Shown here one piece after another: positions 9,333-20,300 of a DNA stretch of 64,000 nt; within the stretch, counting starts at the first letter, position 1, and every line of letters begins with the position of its first letter. The stretch lies in assembly GCA_026004795.1 (NCBI GenBank), contig BPJV01000009.1, positions 124,001 through 188,000 of the forward strand, in the 5' to 3' direction. Source of the stretch: Pirellulaceae bacterium (GTDB lineage: Bacteria; Planctomycetota; Planctomycetia; Pirellulales; Pirellulaceae). The notes below the pieces were generated by a model. The model saw nothing but the letters and a program-made list of their open reading frames with translations, was not told the DNA's origin and ran no database searches. The translations under genes and the position numbers were made by a program.

Positions 9333-10529
9333 ATGTGTGCTATGCAACGAACCTGGACCTGCGACCGAGCGATGACGGCACTTGTGGGTACCCTGATCCT
9401 CATCCTCTGCCTGTTCGGCGTACCTGGCGGCGAGCTTCTGGGCCAAGAATCTACCCCCGCGGCCGACCAGCGGGCAGCGGCCAAGATCGTACTGCCGCAG
9501 CCCTTGTCACGGGGCAACAGTCTGCCCAAAGCGTCGGCCGAAGCTGCGGCGCACGAAGGCGTCACCTACGTCGCCCTTCGCCCCGGTCTGGAAGACGTGT
9601 TTCGAGGCCGAGAACCGACGTCATTGCAAGAACTGCAGTTGCTGGAACAACAGCAATCGGCCGTCGCTCGGGCCATCGAGAAAGTTACCGTCAATGTTCA
9701 ACAGGGGCCGGCCCAGGGCAGCGGCGTAATCATCACCGGTGACGGCTTCGTCCTGACAGCAGCCCACGTCGCCGGTGCCCCCGGACGGGAAGCGTGGATC
9801 GTGCTGCATGATGGCACTCGCGTGCGGGCCGAATCGCGGGGCGTCAATCGGGACAAGGACGCCGGGCTGCTGAAGATCGTCGAGCAGCGGTCGAGTCCTT
9901 GGCCCCACGCTTCGTTGGGCAGAAGCAATGATTTGCACGAAGGTCAGTGGGTGATCGCCGCTGGGCACCCGGGCGGTTGGAAGAAGGAGCGCGGCGTGGT
10001 CATTCGGGTCGGACGCATCTTGTCGATCGGCAAAGGCCCGGTACGGCGCGGCAGCACGGACCGGTCGGCCCACACGCTGTTTACCGATTGCCCGCTGATC
10101 GGCGGCGATAGCGGCGGCCCCTTGTTTACGCTCGATGGCAAACTGGTCGGCATCCACTCACGGATCGGCACGGAAATCATCGACAACATGCACGTGCCGA
10201 TCGATGTGTTTGCGGAGAGCTGGGATCGCCTGGTACGCAATGAAGCTTGGGGAGTTCTCCCTGGCTACCAACCGGTGATTGGCGTCAGCGGAACACGGAA
10301 CGATGACCGCCCGTTGATCGCCTCGGTCGTGCCCGGTGGTCCAGCCCATCGGGCAGGGATTGAACCTGGCGATTTGATCCTCGCCGTCGACGGCGTGGAG
10401 ATTACCACATTCGAGGAGCTGCGATTGGCCGTGGAAAGCCACATGCCGGGCGACATTATGCGATTGAAGCTGCAGCGTGGTGACCAGTTATTGCAACTGC
10501 CCGTAATCGTCGGCCTGGCGGAACCTTGA
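9333..10529 (+). CDS. HtrA/Deg-type trypsin-like serine protease with PDZ domain
   Basis: A 398-residue exported protease. A hydrophobic signal segment covers residues about 14-33. The S1C protease domain (about 110-300) carries an intact triad: H145 in LTAAHVAG, D176 in KDAGLL and S260 in IGGDSGGPLF. One PDZ domain follows at about 310-392 (PLIASVVPGGPAHRAGIEPGD...), typical of Deg proteases that trim or degrade misfolded envelope proteins. The start is uncertain between ATG codons at 9333 and 9342. The next gene starts within 25-90 bp and encodes a degenerate relative, so the two are probably co-transcribed and may cooperate. Confidence 0.93.
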   Translation: MCAMQRTWTCDRAMTALVGTLILILCLFGVPGGELLGQESTPAADQRAAAKIVLPQPLSRGNSLPKASAEAAAHEGVTYVALRPGLEDVFRGREPTSLQELQLLEQQQSAVARAIEKVTVNVQQGPAQGSGVIITGDGFVLTAAHVAGAPGREAWIVLHDGTRVRAESRGVNRDKDAGLLKIVEQRSSPWPHASLGRSNDLHEGQWVIAAGHPGGWKKERGVVIRVGRILSIGKGPVRRGSTDRSAHTLFTDCPLIGGDSGGPLFTLDGKLVGIHSRIGTEIIDNMHVPIDVFAESWDRLVRNEAWGVLPGYQPVIGVSGTRNDDRPLIASVVPGGPAHRAGIEPGDLILAVDGVEITTFEELRLAVESHMPGDIMRLKLQRGDQLLQLPVIVGLAEP

Positions 10530-10605
10530 TCATCGCCGCGCTGCTGAAAACGGATGGGAATCCCCGTGCCTGAAGCCCCCTTGCTGTCCACTGCTAATTC
10601 TCAAC

Positions 10606-10610
10606 AGGAG
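10606..10610 (+). promoter_or_regulatory. Ribosome binding site favouring a TTG start
   Basis: AGGAG lies six bases before the TTG at 10617, whereas the in-frame ATG at 10554 has no Shine-Dalgarno-like sequence. This decides the proposed start of the degenerate protease. Confidence 0.5.
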
Positions 10611-10616
10611 CCACTC

Positions 10617-11879
10617 TTGAACGGTGCGACCGATACCTCGTCAACGAAGCAATCCGATCGCTGCTGCAGCCGTCTGTGCGGGCAGGGCATCGCGACCATC
10701 ATCCTGGCGGTTCTTCTGGGCGCCGCCGGCGGAGGATGGTGGGCACGGAAACCGAACCAGGTTTCCAGCCACCGATCGCGCGCCGGCCAGTGGTCGGAAT
10801 TCCAGGGTACCGAACGCCCAGGTATCGTCGCTCCGCCCACGGTTGCCGATCGATTTGTGCAAGACCCGCTGCTTGAGTCTCGCAACGGGCCGAGTTTTAC
10901 CAGTCGCCTCCGCGTCTCCAACCAGCGCAACAACTTGTTTGTACTGCGGGCTTTCCACGAGGCGATCGGAGATGCATGGAAAGCGACGGTGCGCGTGGTG
11001 CACGGTGGCGATATGGTGGCCCTGGGGCTCATCATCGACCCCGGCGGTTGGCTGGTGACCAAGGCCAGTCAGTTGCCGGCGGAAGGCGACGTTTATTGCC
11101 AGCTCTACGACGGACGGGAATTCCCTGCGCAAATCGCTGAGGTGATTGCCGATCACGACTTGGCCCTGTTGCATGTCGATGCTACCGAGCTACCCACTGC
11201 CAGGTGGAGCGATACGGTTCCGGTCCGAGGGGCATGGTTGGCGACACTCGATGCCAGCACGACTCCTCGCGCCGTCGGAGTGGTCAGTACGGGCGTGGTG
11301 CGCGTGGAAGAAGCGGCGGCCGTCTTGGGCGTAAACCTTACCGACACCGTTGACGGACCAGCCGTGGTGCACGTGTTGCCGGGCACGGGCGCCGATGGAG
11401 CGGGACTGCGCATCGGCGATACGATCCTTGAAGTCGACGACCAGAAAGTCGACAGTCTGCGGAGCTTTCGTCGGGCCATCCGCGGACTTCGTGGTGGAGA
11501 TGAAATCGACTTGAAAATCCTGCGGGGCCAGCACGTCGTGGAGCTCACTGCCACGCTGATGGACTTGACCGACGAGCTGCTCAACGACACCGAGATGGAA
11601 GTAAACGGTTCGATCAGTGCTCGGGCGACGGGGTTTGAACAAGTCTTCATGCACGACACCGTACTGGCACCCCACGAATGCGGCGGGCCCTTGGTGAACT
11701 TGAAAGGAGAAGTCGTCGGACTGAACATCGCCCGCAGCGGCCGCGTCACCTCCTATGCCTTGCCCACCAGCCTGGTCAGGCCCGTCCTGGAAGACGCCCT
11801 TGCTCGTATCACCACCACTGCGGCTCCGGCCCCGCGGAGTGCCACCTCGCCTGGCTCGCCCGCCGTAAGCATTCCGTAA
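10617..11879 (+). CDS. Degenerate HtrA-like protein with PDZ domain inserted in the protease fold
   Basis: From the TTG at 10617 it is 420 residues; an ATG at 10554 would add 21. One TM anchor lies at about residues 22-40 (IATIILAVLLGAAGGGWW). A first trypsin-like half follows (about 115-225). At the histidine position the sequence reads VTKASQL (S151 instead of His), while the aspartate remains in DHDLALL (D181). A PDZ domain then occupies about 235-315 (GPAVVHVLPGTGADGAGLRIGD). Only afterwards comes the second half with ECGGPLVNLKGEVVGLN, where Cys355 replaces the nucleophile Ser. With two of three catalytic residues changed it is probably not a normal serine protease. It more likely binds substrates or regulates the intact protease encoded just upstream. 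Confidence 0.8.
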   Translation: MNGATDTSSTKQSDRCCSRLCGQGIATIILAVLLGAAGGGWWARKPNQVSSHRSRAGQWSEFQGTERPGIVAPPTVADRFVQDPLLESRNGPSFTSRLRVSNQRNNLFVLRAFHEAIGDAWKATVRVVHGGDMVALGLIIDPGGWLVTKASQLPAEGDVYCQLYDGREFPAQIAEVIADHDLALLHVDATELPTARWSDTVPVRGAWLATLDASTTPRAVGVVSTGVVRVEEAAAVLGVNLTDTVDGPAVVHVLPGTGADGAGLRIGDTILEVDDQKVDSLRSFRRAIRGLRGGDEIDLKILRGQHVVELTATLMDLTDELLNDTEMEVNGSISARATGFEQVFMHDTVLAPHECGGPLVNLKGEVVGLNIARSGRVTSYALPTSLVRPVLEDALARITTTAAPAPRSATSPGSPAVSIP

Positions 11880-12061
11880 CCGCGCCCCAGCAGTTCGCCT
11901 ACCACACGCTGACGGCCAGGCGCTGGAAAAACCAACTTCTCCCGCATGGGCCAACAGCGGCAAGGTGCAGGCGAGCCAGTCAACCTAGCGGACTATGGCG
12001 GAGAAGGACTACCGCGCCCGGCCCCCTGCTCGAAGAAGATACGTGTTCGTGAGAAAACCCA

Positions 12062-15000
12062 TTATTTGGGTCGTTCATCCCAATCGATCACGCGAATCGA
12101 CCCTGAGGATTCGAGGTACTCATACGCCCCCATTTCCACCGCGCCGAAGCTGGGGCGATGATTGCCCAGGAAGTCGACAGCGACTAGCGAGGTGAGGTCG
12201 TACCCCGCATTGATGGCCGGTGACCCCTTCGCCAGCCGAAAATCACCGGCGGCAGGATCAACGAACACGGGGTCCGGCTCCACCACCTCCCCCGGCCCTT
12301 GTGCTTCCCTTGACGTACGGCCGGGCCGCAGTGATTAGGTTGTGGTCATGCTGGAGGCGCCCCGTATCGTCGGCCTTGTAAATCCCCACGGTTCGCGAGT
12401 CAAGAATCGAGTTGCGCAAGGTCACGTTTCCGCGGTAAAGTACCAAACCATACCGGCTGACGTTGGCTACCGTACAATGAAGCAGGTCGTGGGTGGAACC
12501 GGACCGCAGGACGTACATGCCGTATTGGCTGCCATCGATGATGCAATTGATCCACAGACTTCGCCCATTATGGGCATAGATTCCATTACTGGAATTGAAC
12601 CTACTGCTAAGTGCTTGAAACTGGCCCTCGTCGTACATCGCCACCGCCCAGCTCGCTGCGGCCAGCACCTGACTGCGGTTGATGGTCACCTCGCTGTCGT
12701 CCCCGGAAAGGTAGAATCCATGGCTGCGCGCATTGGTGATCGAAGTCCTGTCGACGCTGACGATGGAATCGTGAACTCGCAATCCGTACACTGGCGCATC
12801 GATTTGAACATCGGCAAATCGCGCTGCAGGGGAACTATGCACGTAGACTCCTTGCGTGCTGGCCAAAACTGTCTCACGAACATCGATGGGAACACCGTTC
12901 GTGGTCACGATGCCCCAACTGGACATTTCCCTGATCTGGGCGCTGGTCATGGTGCAGGGCGAGTTGTGGAGGTAGACACCGTAGACGCCCGATTCCAGCG
13001 TTAGGTTCGATAGATTCGCTTGCGTCTGGTGGTACAGCAGCAAGCCATAGGTATTGCCATGACATCGCGCGTTCTGCACCGTTACCGAACCCTGCGGTGT
13101 ACCGAGAGCGCTGGACCATCCATTGGCATAGATTCCATAACGCGCTCCCGCAACCTGCACATCGGTCAAGGTAGCATGGCCGCCATCTGCTACCGAAGAC
13201 GCGTTGTGGTAGATGCCATAGTTGGTGCTCTGCACCTGAGTTTCGCTGACCTGCAACCGCGGACCAGTACTTACGATCCCATTGACATTTCCTTGTATCT
13301 GACAGTCGGCTATCTCCAAGGTGCCACGGTTGTTGTACACGCCAATGTCATTTTCGGCGATTGTAACCTTCGTCAACCGCATATCGGCCTGCTCGCCGAC
13401 AATGGCATAGCGGTTGTTGGTCAGATTCAACCGGCAATTGGCATCGATGTCGATGGCCGCTTGATAACCGAATAAGGCATACTGGGTGGCTCCACGGATC
13501 GTTACATCGTGCACGGTTTGCCGATTGATGGGTAGTTGGCGGAAATACACCCCATGACCATCAACGCCAGAGATGTCCACATTGGCCACGGTCATTGAAC
13601 CTGCCATCTCCGTGGGCCGATAGCCGTAGATGCCATAACGAGTTGCTTGAGTGATGGAACAGTTGGTCACCGCGCACGTGCCACCGAGAGGTGACACAGC
13701 GATCCCACCGTAGCAGCGATCGAAGCGACAATCGGCGATCTGCCCTGCGGACGTCGACGTCAAATACACACCCCAGCTTCTCAGATCTTCGCCGCGGCAG
13801 TTGGTGATGTGAATGGTTTGATCCTGGTTGCCGTAAATGCCATATCTGGCGTTGGCAAACTGGCAATCGTCGATGGTGATGGATTGATTGCGTGAGGTGG
13901 CCAGACAGGATTCCGCGTCTTCGGCGAGCGAGAAGCGACATCCGCGCAGGTCCAACTGGTGCCAGCCGGACGCTTGGAAACCATTCTTGCTTTCTTCGCA
14001 AACGCAATCGCGAACCAGGGCGCGACCATCGCCGGCGCTGTGGAGGTAGGCATCACGAGAAGTACTGCCTGCAAAATAGCAATTCTCGATTTCCAGTTGT
14101 TGCCCCTGTACGACATAGATCCCGCCGTAACCGTTGTGCCGAAATACCCCGTCCGAAATATGCACTTGGGCGGCCGTATGCGGATAGAGGACAGCGTATT
14201 TATTCCCCTCACCACGAATGTTCGCAGCGGTAAACTTCCGACCTCGATAGTAGTAGACCCCCCAATCACATTGATTGAAGGATGCTCGATTCATCGATAG
14301 TTCGCCTAACCGGCCATAGAGCCCGTACTGACACTGCGTCGGTCCGGTGAAGTTATTCAGCCGTGTTTGCTCGCCATAGGCGACCACGCCGTATTGGCAT
14401 CTGCTTACCCGAACCTGATTCTGATCAGACAACTCCAGCAACGGCCCCTCATGATAAAGCCCGCAGACCGCGTTGTCGGCGATCTCCAAGCTCTGCAACA
14501 CCGGGCTTCCCTGGCGGCAATGAACGTAGATACCGTGATGATTATTCGTGGCCCTGGTTCCGGTGATCGTCACCTGCCGGGCATCGACTGCCAATCCCCA
14601 GGCGCCCCTCCCGTCTTTGTAGTTGTTAGTGAAGGAGCAGTCGGTGATGACCGCGTCGTTGTCATTGTCGGCTGGCGACAGCCACGCGCCGTAGTAGTTC
14701 TGTGCAAAGGTACAATTGGTCAGCTCGATACGTCCAAATCGATGGTAGACGCCATAGGTGTTGCCGGTAATGTTCAACCCGCCTAGCCGCACGCGATTGC
14801 GGCAGATGCTGTAGATGCCATAGTAATTGTCGATCAACTGGCAGCGGACATTCGCCGGTGACAAATCCACCTGATCGGCATCCGTGTACAGGTACATTCC
14901 CATGTAACAGTTGCGTGCGGAACAATCTTGGATGAGGGGTGGCCGATTGCGCACGATAATGCCGGCATAGGCTCCGTCCACGACGACCTGCACCAACTCT

Positions 15001-16025
15001 GGTCGCCCCCCCTCCGTGTCCACCAGATACATGCCATAACCACTGCCCCACGAACGATCGGGGGCGACGAAGGCGCGCACCGTCGTAGCCTGCACCGCCA
15101 GATGGCCACCGGTGGCATAGATGGATGTCGAACGTGCCTGATCGATCTCACATTGGCGCACCGATAATTCGGTACACAGCAACCCGTACACGGCAGTAGT
15201 CAGATTGCGAAACCGGCAACTGTCGACCGTGATGCCACTGCCGCTCGCATAGATCCCCATCCCGCGCACGCGCGGGTTACCACCATCGACGTGGACGTCG
15301 AATTGACAGCCAACCACTCTTGCCGCGGCAACCGTCGTCAAGTGGCAACCATAGAATGCATCTGCGAAGACACACGCTTCCACCTGCAGCTCGTTTAGCT
15401 GCGAGGCGACGACACCCAGGTAGCTGTTCGCAAACCTGCATTGGTCGAACCGTACGTAGCCGGCTTGTCCGACCTGAACAACTACTCCGTGCACTTTCAC
15501 TCCATAGAGGAAGTTTTCGACCGTACAATTGACGAGCTGGATTTGACGGTCGGACAGCGGAGCGCTGATCAGCACTCCGTAGTGCAGGTAATTCCCGGGG
15601 CCAGCGTTCGCCGCACCGTGAAAGTCGATATGCTCAATGGTCATTCGATGCGCGAACAAGAAGGTGGCTGTCCAGGTTCCCGCCAGTGGAGATCGCACGA
15701 TCACCGGGCCTCGATCTCCTGTTTTCTTACCGTCGACATCGCCGATCAATCGAAATTCGCGAGGGTCGGCGATGGCAAAGTTCTTCGATAGCTTCTCGGT
15801 GTAAGTTCCTCCCCCGACGTAGATGGTGTCCCCACCGGCTGCCAAGTCCAGCGCCCGTTGAATGGTCCGCAGCGCCTGCCCGGGCGACAACCCGGTGTTG
15901 GTATCTCGACCATTGACGCGCACAAAGAACTCCCGCCCCCATGCGGTGGGCATCCCGCAGGATGTCACGACCAGCAATAGTGGAAGGAGTGCGATTGACC
16001 GGCGTAAAGGAAGTAGGTGCATCAT
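12062..16025 (-). CDS. Giant right-handed parallel beta-helix protein, split by one frameshift
   Basis: The ATG at 16025 has GAGGAG eight bases upstream; an in-frame ATG at 16100 lacks such support. A signal sequence with a lipobox-like VTSC precedes a DUF1565-like start (TNTGLSPGQALRTIQRALDL). Then come about 45 short coils, many carrying YGIY/YGVY-like steps, as in right-handed beta helices (pectate-lyase/NosD fold). The frame runs into a stop at 12258, but the typical C-terminal end of this family (DPVFVDPAAGDFRLAKGSP) continues in another frame to 12062. Removing one base from the five-C run at 12289-12293 joins both parts into about 1,320 residues. It is probably exported or surface-attached and may bind or cleave polysaccharide; no catalytic site was identified. 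The break may be a sequence error. Confidence 0.8.
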
Positions 16026-16109
16026 GAATGTATCTCCTCGGTAGAACCCCTGGCGGGGACCATGCTGCCCGCGGCCTGCCGGTACCCTGGTGGGCATCAA
16101 GCGCCAGTA

Positions 16110-17045
16110 CTATGACGAGCCATTCAACGGCGGATCCTCCGGCAGCTCAGGCAAGTCGATCTCGGCTGCAGGCAACGGCGGCAACTGTGGTTCGACTACC
16201 TCCAAACCGGGCGGAGCGATCGTGCCCGGTTCTTCCTGCGAGGCTGCGGTTGTCGATTCAGGTGGCACGGGCGGCTCGATGGTCAACGGTGCGGACAGGT
16301 TCTCAGGCCAAGTAGCCGCCTCAGGAATCTCCGCTGCCGCTTCCAACTTGGATGGCTTCCGCCACGAGTATCCCGTGCGTGATCGGTCGTCAGGGAAAGC
16401 GTGCCCACGTTTCCTGTCGCGTTCTTTTTTCACCACCTGCTCCGGCACATTGACCAACGGTTGTTCATGCAGCACCAGATGCCACCGATTCCCCTCATGT
16501 TCCAGATGGACGGCATGGCGTTCCATGCTGACTACCCGGACGCCAGCATGCTCTTCGCCGTCGCTCAGAAAACACAGATCTCCCTCGATCTTGAGAATCG
16601 CTTTGCGCACGTCAGGCTCTTCCATGCGGACGGCGAAACCTAACAGCCGCACCTGGGGGCGGGAATCATCGCCGCGCGGTGTCTCCTGAACGGCCACCGG
16701 AATCTCTGGTGGGGCGAAGAACGTTTCGTCTTCTGCTATTGGTGCCAGCCATTCTTCTGGTACATAGACTTCGTGCAGTACCTCATCAGCGGCCGACGAC
16801 GTGAAGATCGTTGCCGCGGCGGTGTCGTCGACAACCTCCGCTTCCTCCTGCTCCGGCGTAGCAGAGAATTCCGTCGGCGCTTTCGACGAATCGGCCACCG
16901 TCGTCTCGTCCGCTTGACAGCCCGCGAGAATGAGCAGTGCCACGATTCCGATGGCAAGTCCCGGCAGTATTCCTTCCCGCCAACGGCAGGATGATGGTCG
17001 TTCCGTACGAGAACAAGGTGCGTCAACAGATGGTGGTGGCTGCAT
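16110..17045 (-). CDS. Putative lipoprotein with PilP/GspC-like segment
   Basis: A 311-residue protein. A hydrophobic segment (about 28-42) ends in the lipobox LAGC with Cys43, so it is probably lipid-anchored; the n-region is long, so the true start may lie further in. An acidic linker follows. Residues about 130-200 (VRLLGFAVRMEEPDVRKAIL to NRWHLVLHEQP) resemble the small beta domain of PilP/GspC-type proteins of type II secretion and type IV pilus systems, but this is a pattern impression. The C-terminal 110 residues are Pro/Glu-rich and probably disordered. It ends 85 bp before the beta-helix gene on the same strand and may be co-transcribed with it. Confidence 0.65.
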   Translation of the reverse strand: MQPPPSVDAPCSRTERPSSCRWREGILPGLAIGIVALLILAGCQADETTVADSSKAPTEFSATPEQEEAEVVDDTAAATIFTSSAADEVLHEVYVPEEWLAPIAEDETFFAPPEIPVAVQETPRGDDSRPQVRLLGFAVRMEEPDVRKAILKIEGDLCFLSDGEEHAGVRVVSMERHAVHLEHEGNRWHLVLHEQPLVNVPEQVVKKERDRKRGHAFPDDRSRTGYSWRKPSKLEAAAEIPEAATWPENLSAPLTIEPPVPPESTTAASQEEPGTIAPPGLEVVEPQLPPLPAAEIDLPELPEDPPLNGSS

Positions 17046-17343
17046 CCGACAAGGTCTCCATAATCACCGACAGGGGGCACGGCATGGATCGGTCGAGCCC
17101 GTTGTCGCTCGAACGTTCCCCTCGATGGAAACCGTAGGTCGTGCTTATTGCGGCCACGACTAAGAAATTTGCCGGTAGCCGCTCTGGCGCATCGCTGAAG
17201 CCTCACGGTAGCAGTTATGAGGATTACGCAGCCACTATTACCCGGCCACCATTACGCAGCCACCGTTTCCTTGATGCGCGGCAGCCGCTTCGCCCCGTCA
17301 CCTTGGCGGCCGGCGGGGCATCGATGCCAGTCCTCGATGAGCG

Positions 17344-20300
17344 TTACGGCTGCAGACGATGAATCGTATTGTGGATTACCCGCTCCACCTGGACGCCGCT
17401 GGCCAGCTTGACCGGCAGGCGAATCTCCATTCCCCAGGTGGGAGCTATCTGAGGAACGACTAACCGCAACACGCGCCGATCGTCGGACAACTCAACCCGG
17501 TCGACGGACCACTCCCGCTGGTTGTAATGCTTCGATCCATAGTTGGCCGTTCGCTGCAAATCCCACGCCTCGATATGAAACCGTCTAGGATCCGTCGGCG
17601 TGTCGGCGGCCAGCGGTTCACTGAACGTGATCTCCATGCCCCAGCGATGGGCCGCCAGACCCACCGGCAAACCGACCGGTCGCCCGGTGTATCGAATCCG
17701 ATAAAACCCTCCCTCCTTCATCATCTGGCTGGTTGCCCAGGCCGACAGACCGCTGACGTACAATTGTCCGTCGAACGGTGCAAACCGCCCGCGAATGATG
17801 CCCGTGGGAAAGTCGGCGATCGGTAACGGGCACATCCCACCTTGCATCTGTCCAGCGACCTGCTCATGCGGCACGACATACAATCGCCCGTACCCGTAAG
17901 ACAGGTTCAACAGGCTTCCATGCAGAGGCCCCCAGTGGGGCGAATCGACCCACAGCAATTCCGCCGGGGATCGATCGAAGCTGTTGGTGATCCAGCACAG
18001 CGGTTGTTCCATCGCGTCATCCGCTGGATCGGTCACATCGTGGTAGCCGAACATGTTGCCATAAAAACCGCCCCGATGCACCCAATTGATACGATTCTTG
18101 GGATTCCAATGCCCCTCTTGGTCGGTGACGACAAATGTTCCATCCGCATTCAAGCACACGCCGTTGGCGGCCCGGAAGCCCGTGGCTACAATCTCGGTTT
18201 GCGAACCATCGCGCCGAACTTTGAGCAACGTGCCATGTTGGGGGACGACCGCTGGCAGGGCGTGCCGAGCCGATTTGGCATAATAAAAATTTCCCTCGGC
18301 ATCTGTCTGCAATCCCAAGGCAAACTCGTGGAAGTGTTCAGTGACCTGATGGTCATTGTTGATGCAACGGTAGAAATCTGCTTCGCCGTCACCATTGCGA
18401 TCTTCCAATTTGAGCAACTGGTCTCGGCAGGTCACATAGATCGCATCATCGACGATGCGTAATCCCAACGGCTGAAACAAGCCGAACGCAAAGCGGCGCC
18501 AAACAAGCTGCGGGGTGCGCTCCGCCGCCTCCAATTGCGACAAACCGCTGACGATCCACACGTCCCCGTCCCAGGTACAGACCGCCGCGCGATCCCCATC
18601 GGCGAAGAAATCATGGCCCCCTGCCCGGAATCGCGCGCGCCACGGGTTGACCTCCGGCACCGTCAATTCATCGACGGCAAATCCGTTCTGATCCGTACCC
18701 AGGCGGGCCGCGGTAACAATCGTCTGCGCAAACACTGCCGCGGCATCCTGCAGATCCTCGACGTCGAACAGGGAGCGATCGCACCACGGACGGCTAGCCA
18801 AGGCATCGATGGTCGCCTGTTGATCGGCGGTCGTAGCCCGCGCGCTCCACACTGCCAGGTGCAAAGGCTCTTCTCCCGCCGGAAGCTCCAGCACCAGTTT
18901 CCTGCCCTCCACACTCCACCGTACGTCCTCACTCCCCTGAACTCCAATCATCAGCGAACCTGACGATGCTCCCCCTGTCAGCACCAAGCGAGCAAGCGCC
19001 CCGGAAATCGCTTCGACGACCCCTTGGGAGTCGGCATCCGTGGCGCGCCAATAAGCCACACAGGGATCGGCCGCATGCTCAGGATCGGCCATCGCAGCAG
19101 CAGGTAAAGCGGACCGATAGACGCGCACCCACTCCATCTGGCCATCCTGCAACAAACTGGTGGCGGGAAAGTTCGGTGAGGTCATCCCCAGACGGAAGCA
19201 TGCATCTTCGAGCAAATCTGGGGGATGAAGTTCCTTCCTGCTGCCCACCAATCGACCATCGACCCACAACGTGGTCTGGCGTTCCGCTGCGTCCCAACGC
19301 ACGGCCACGCGATGCCACTGCCCGTCGTCGATACGGCGATCCGACTGCACCACTCCCACCCAGCCAACGTCGTAACAGAGTCGTCCACCGCGCACGAACA
19401 GGCTTTGGCCTCCGGGGGCCCACGCTCCTTCGCTAGGCGCCCGGGCGAAGATCGTGCCATCTCCGCGTACGCGCACCTTGGCCGCGATGGTGAAACTGCC
19501 CGAATACACGTCGACCGTACCGGTGTCGCTCGTTTCGTAGTACCGTCCGCCGTCGAACGAGAGGGCGGTGCCGGTCGCTGCAGCGGGATGACCGGTTTTC
19601 ATACTGGCGGCTCGTAAGCGGTCGACGTGCCAGACTCCTTCCTTCTCCTCAAGCGTTGCTGCCACCAATCGCAAAGGCACAGGACGCTTTCCTAGCTGCA
19701 GCAGTCGGACGAAGAAACCGCGGTCCAGGGGGGTGCTCTGATCCGCAGTATCGGACCAGCGGTATGTTTCCCGAATGGGGGTCTGTCCCACACGATAGGC
19801 AAGGATCGTATCGTGTCCCTGTTGGTACCATCCCTCGAATTGCGCCCATTGGCGCGGCAAGGGTCCGTAGCGACGGCCATCACGGCCCACAACGCGCACC
19901 TCGTCCTCCAGCTTTCCCGTTCTGGGATCGCCCCATCCCGGAGCGGTGGGATTGGCGAGCAGTACTTTTCCCACGATACGAGGGTGAGTTCCATGCCGTC
20001 CGTCAAAATGAATTCCGTGCCAATCGATGAAGCCTGTACCGACCCACACGGCCGCTAACCGCATCGTGTCGTGCTCGAAAATGGCCCACGCACGACCATG
20101 AGCGATGCCGCCGGGCTGTTCATCCAGTTGCACGGCAATCCCCTTGTGGGCGATATTACGGTGACCCTCGCTACCGATTTCATACGTGCCCACCAGACGG
20201 GGGCCGTAGTCGGCTTCAGCCCACGGCCGATACGGCTGGGGGGCGGGCCCCCGTTGGCTGCCTTTGGGAAGGCTCGCGAGGTATTCGTCCGTAATTTCAA

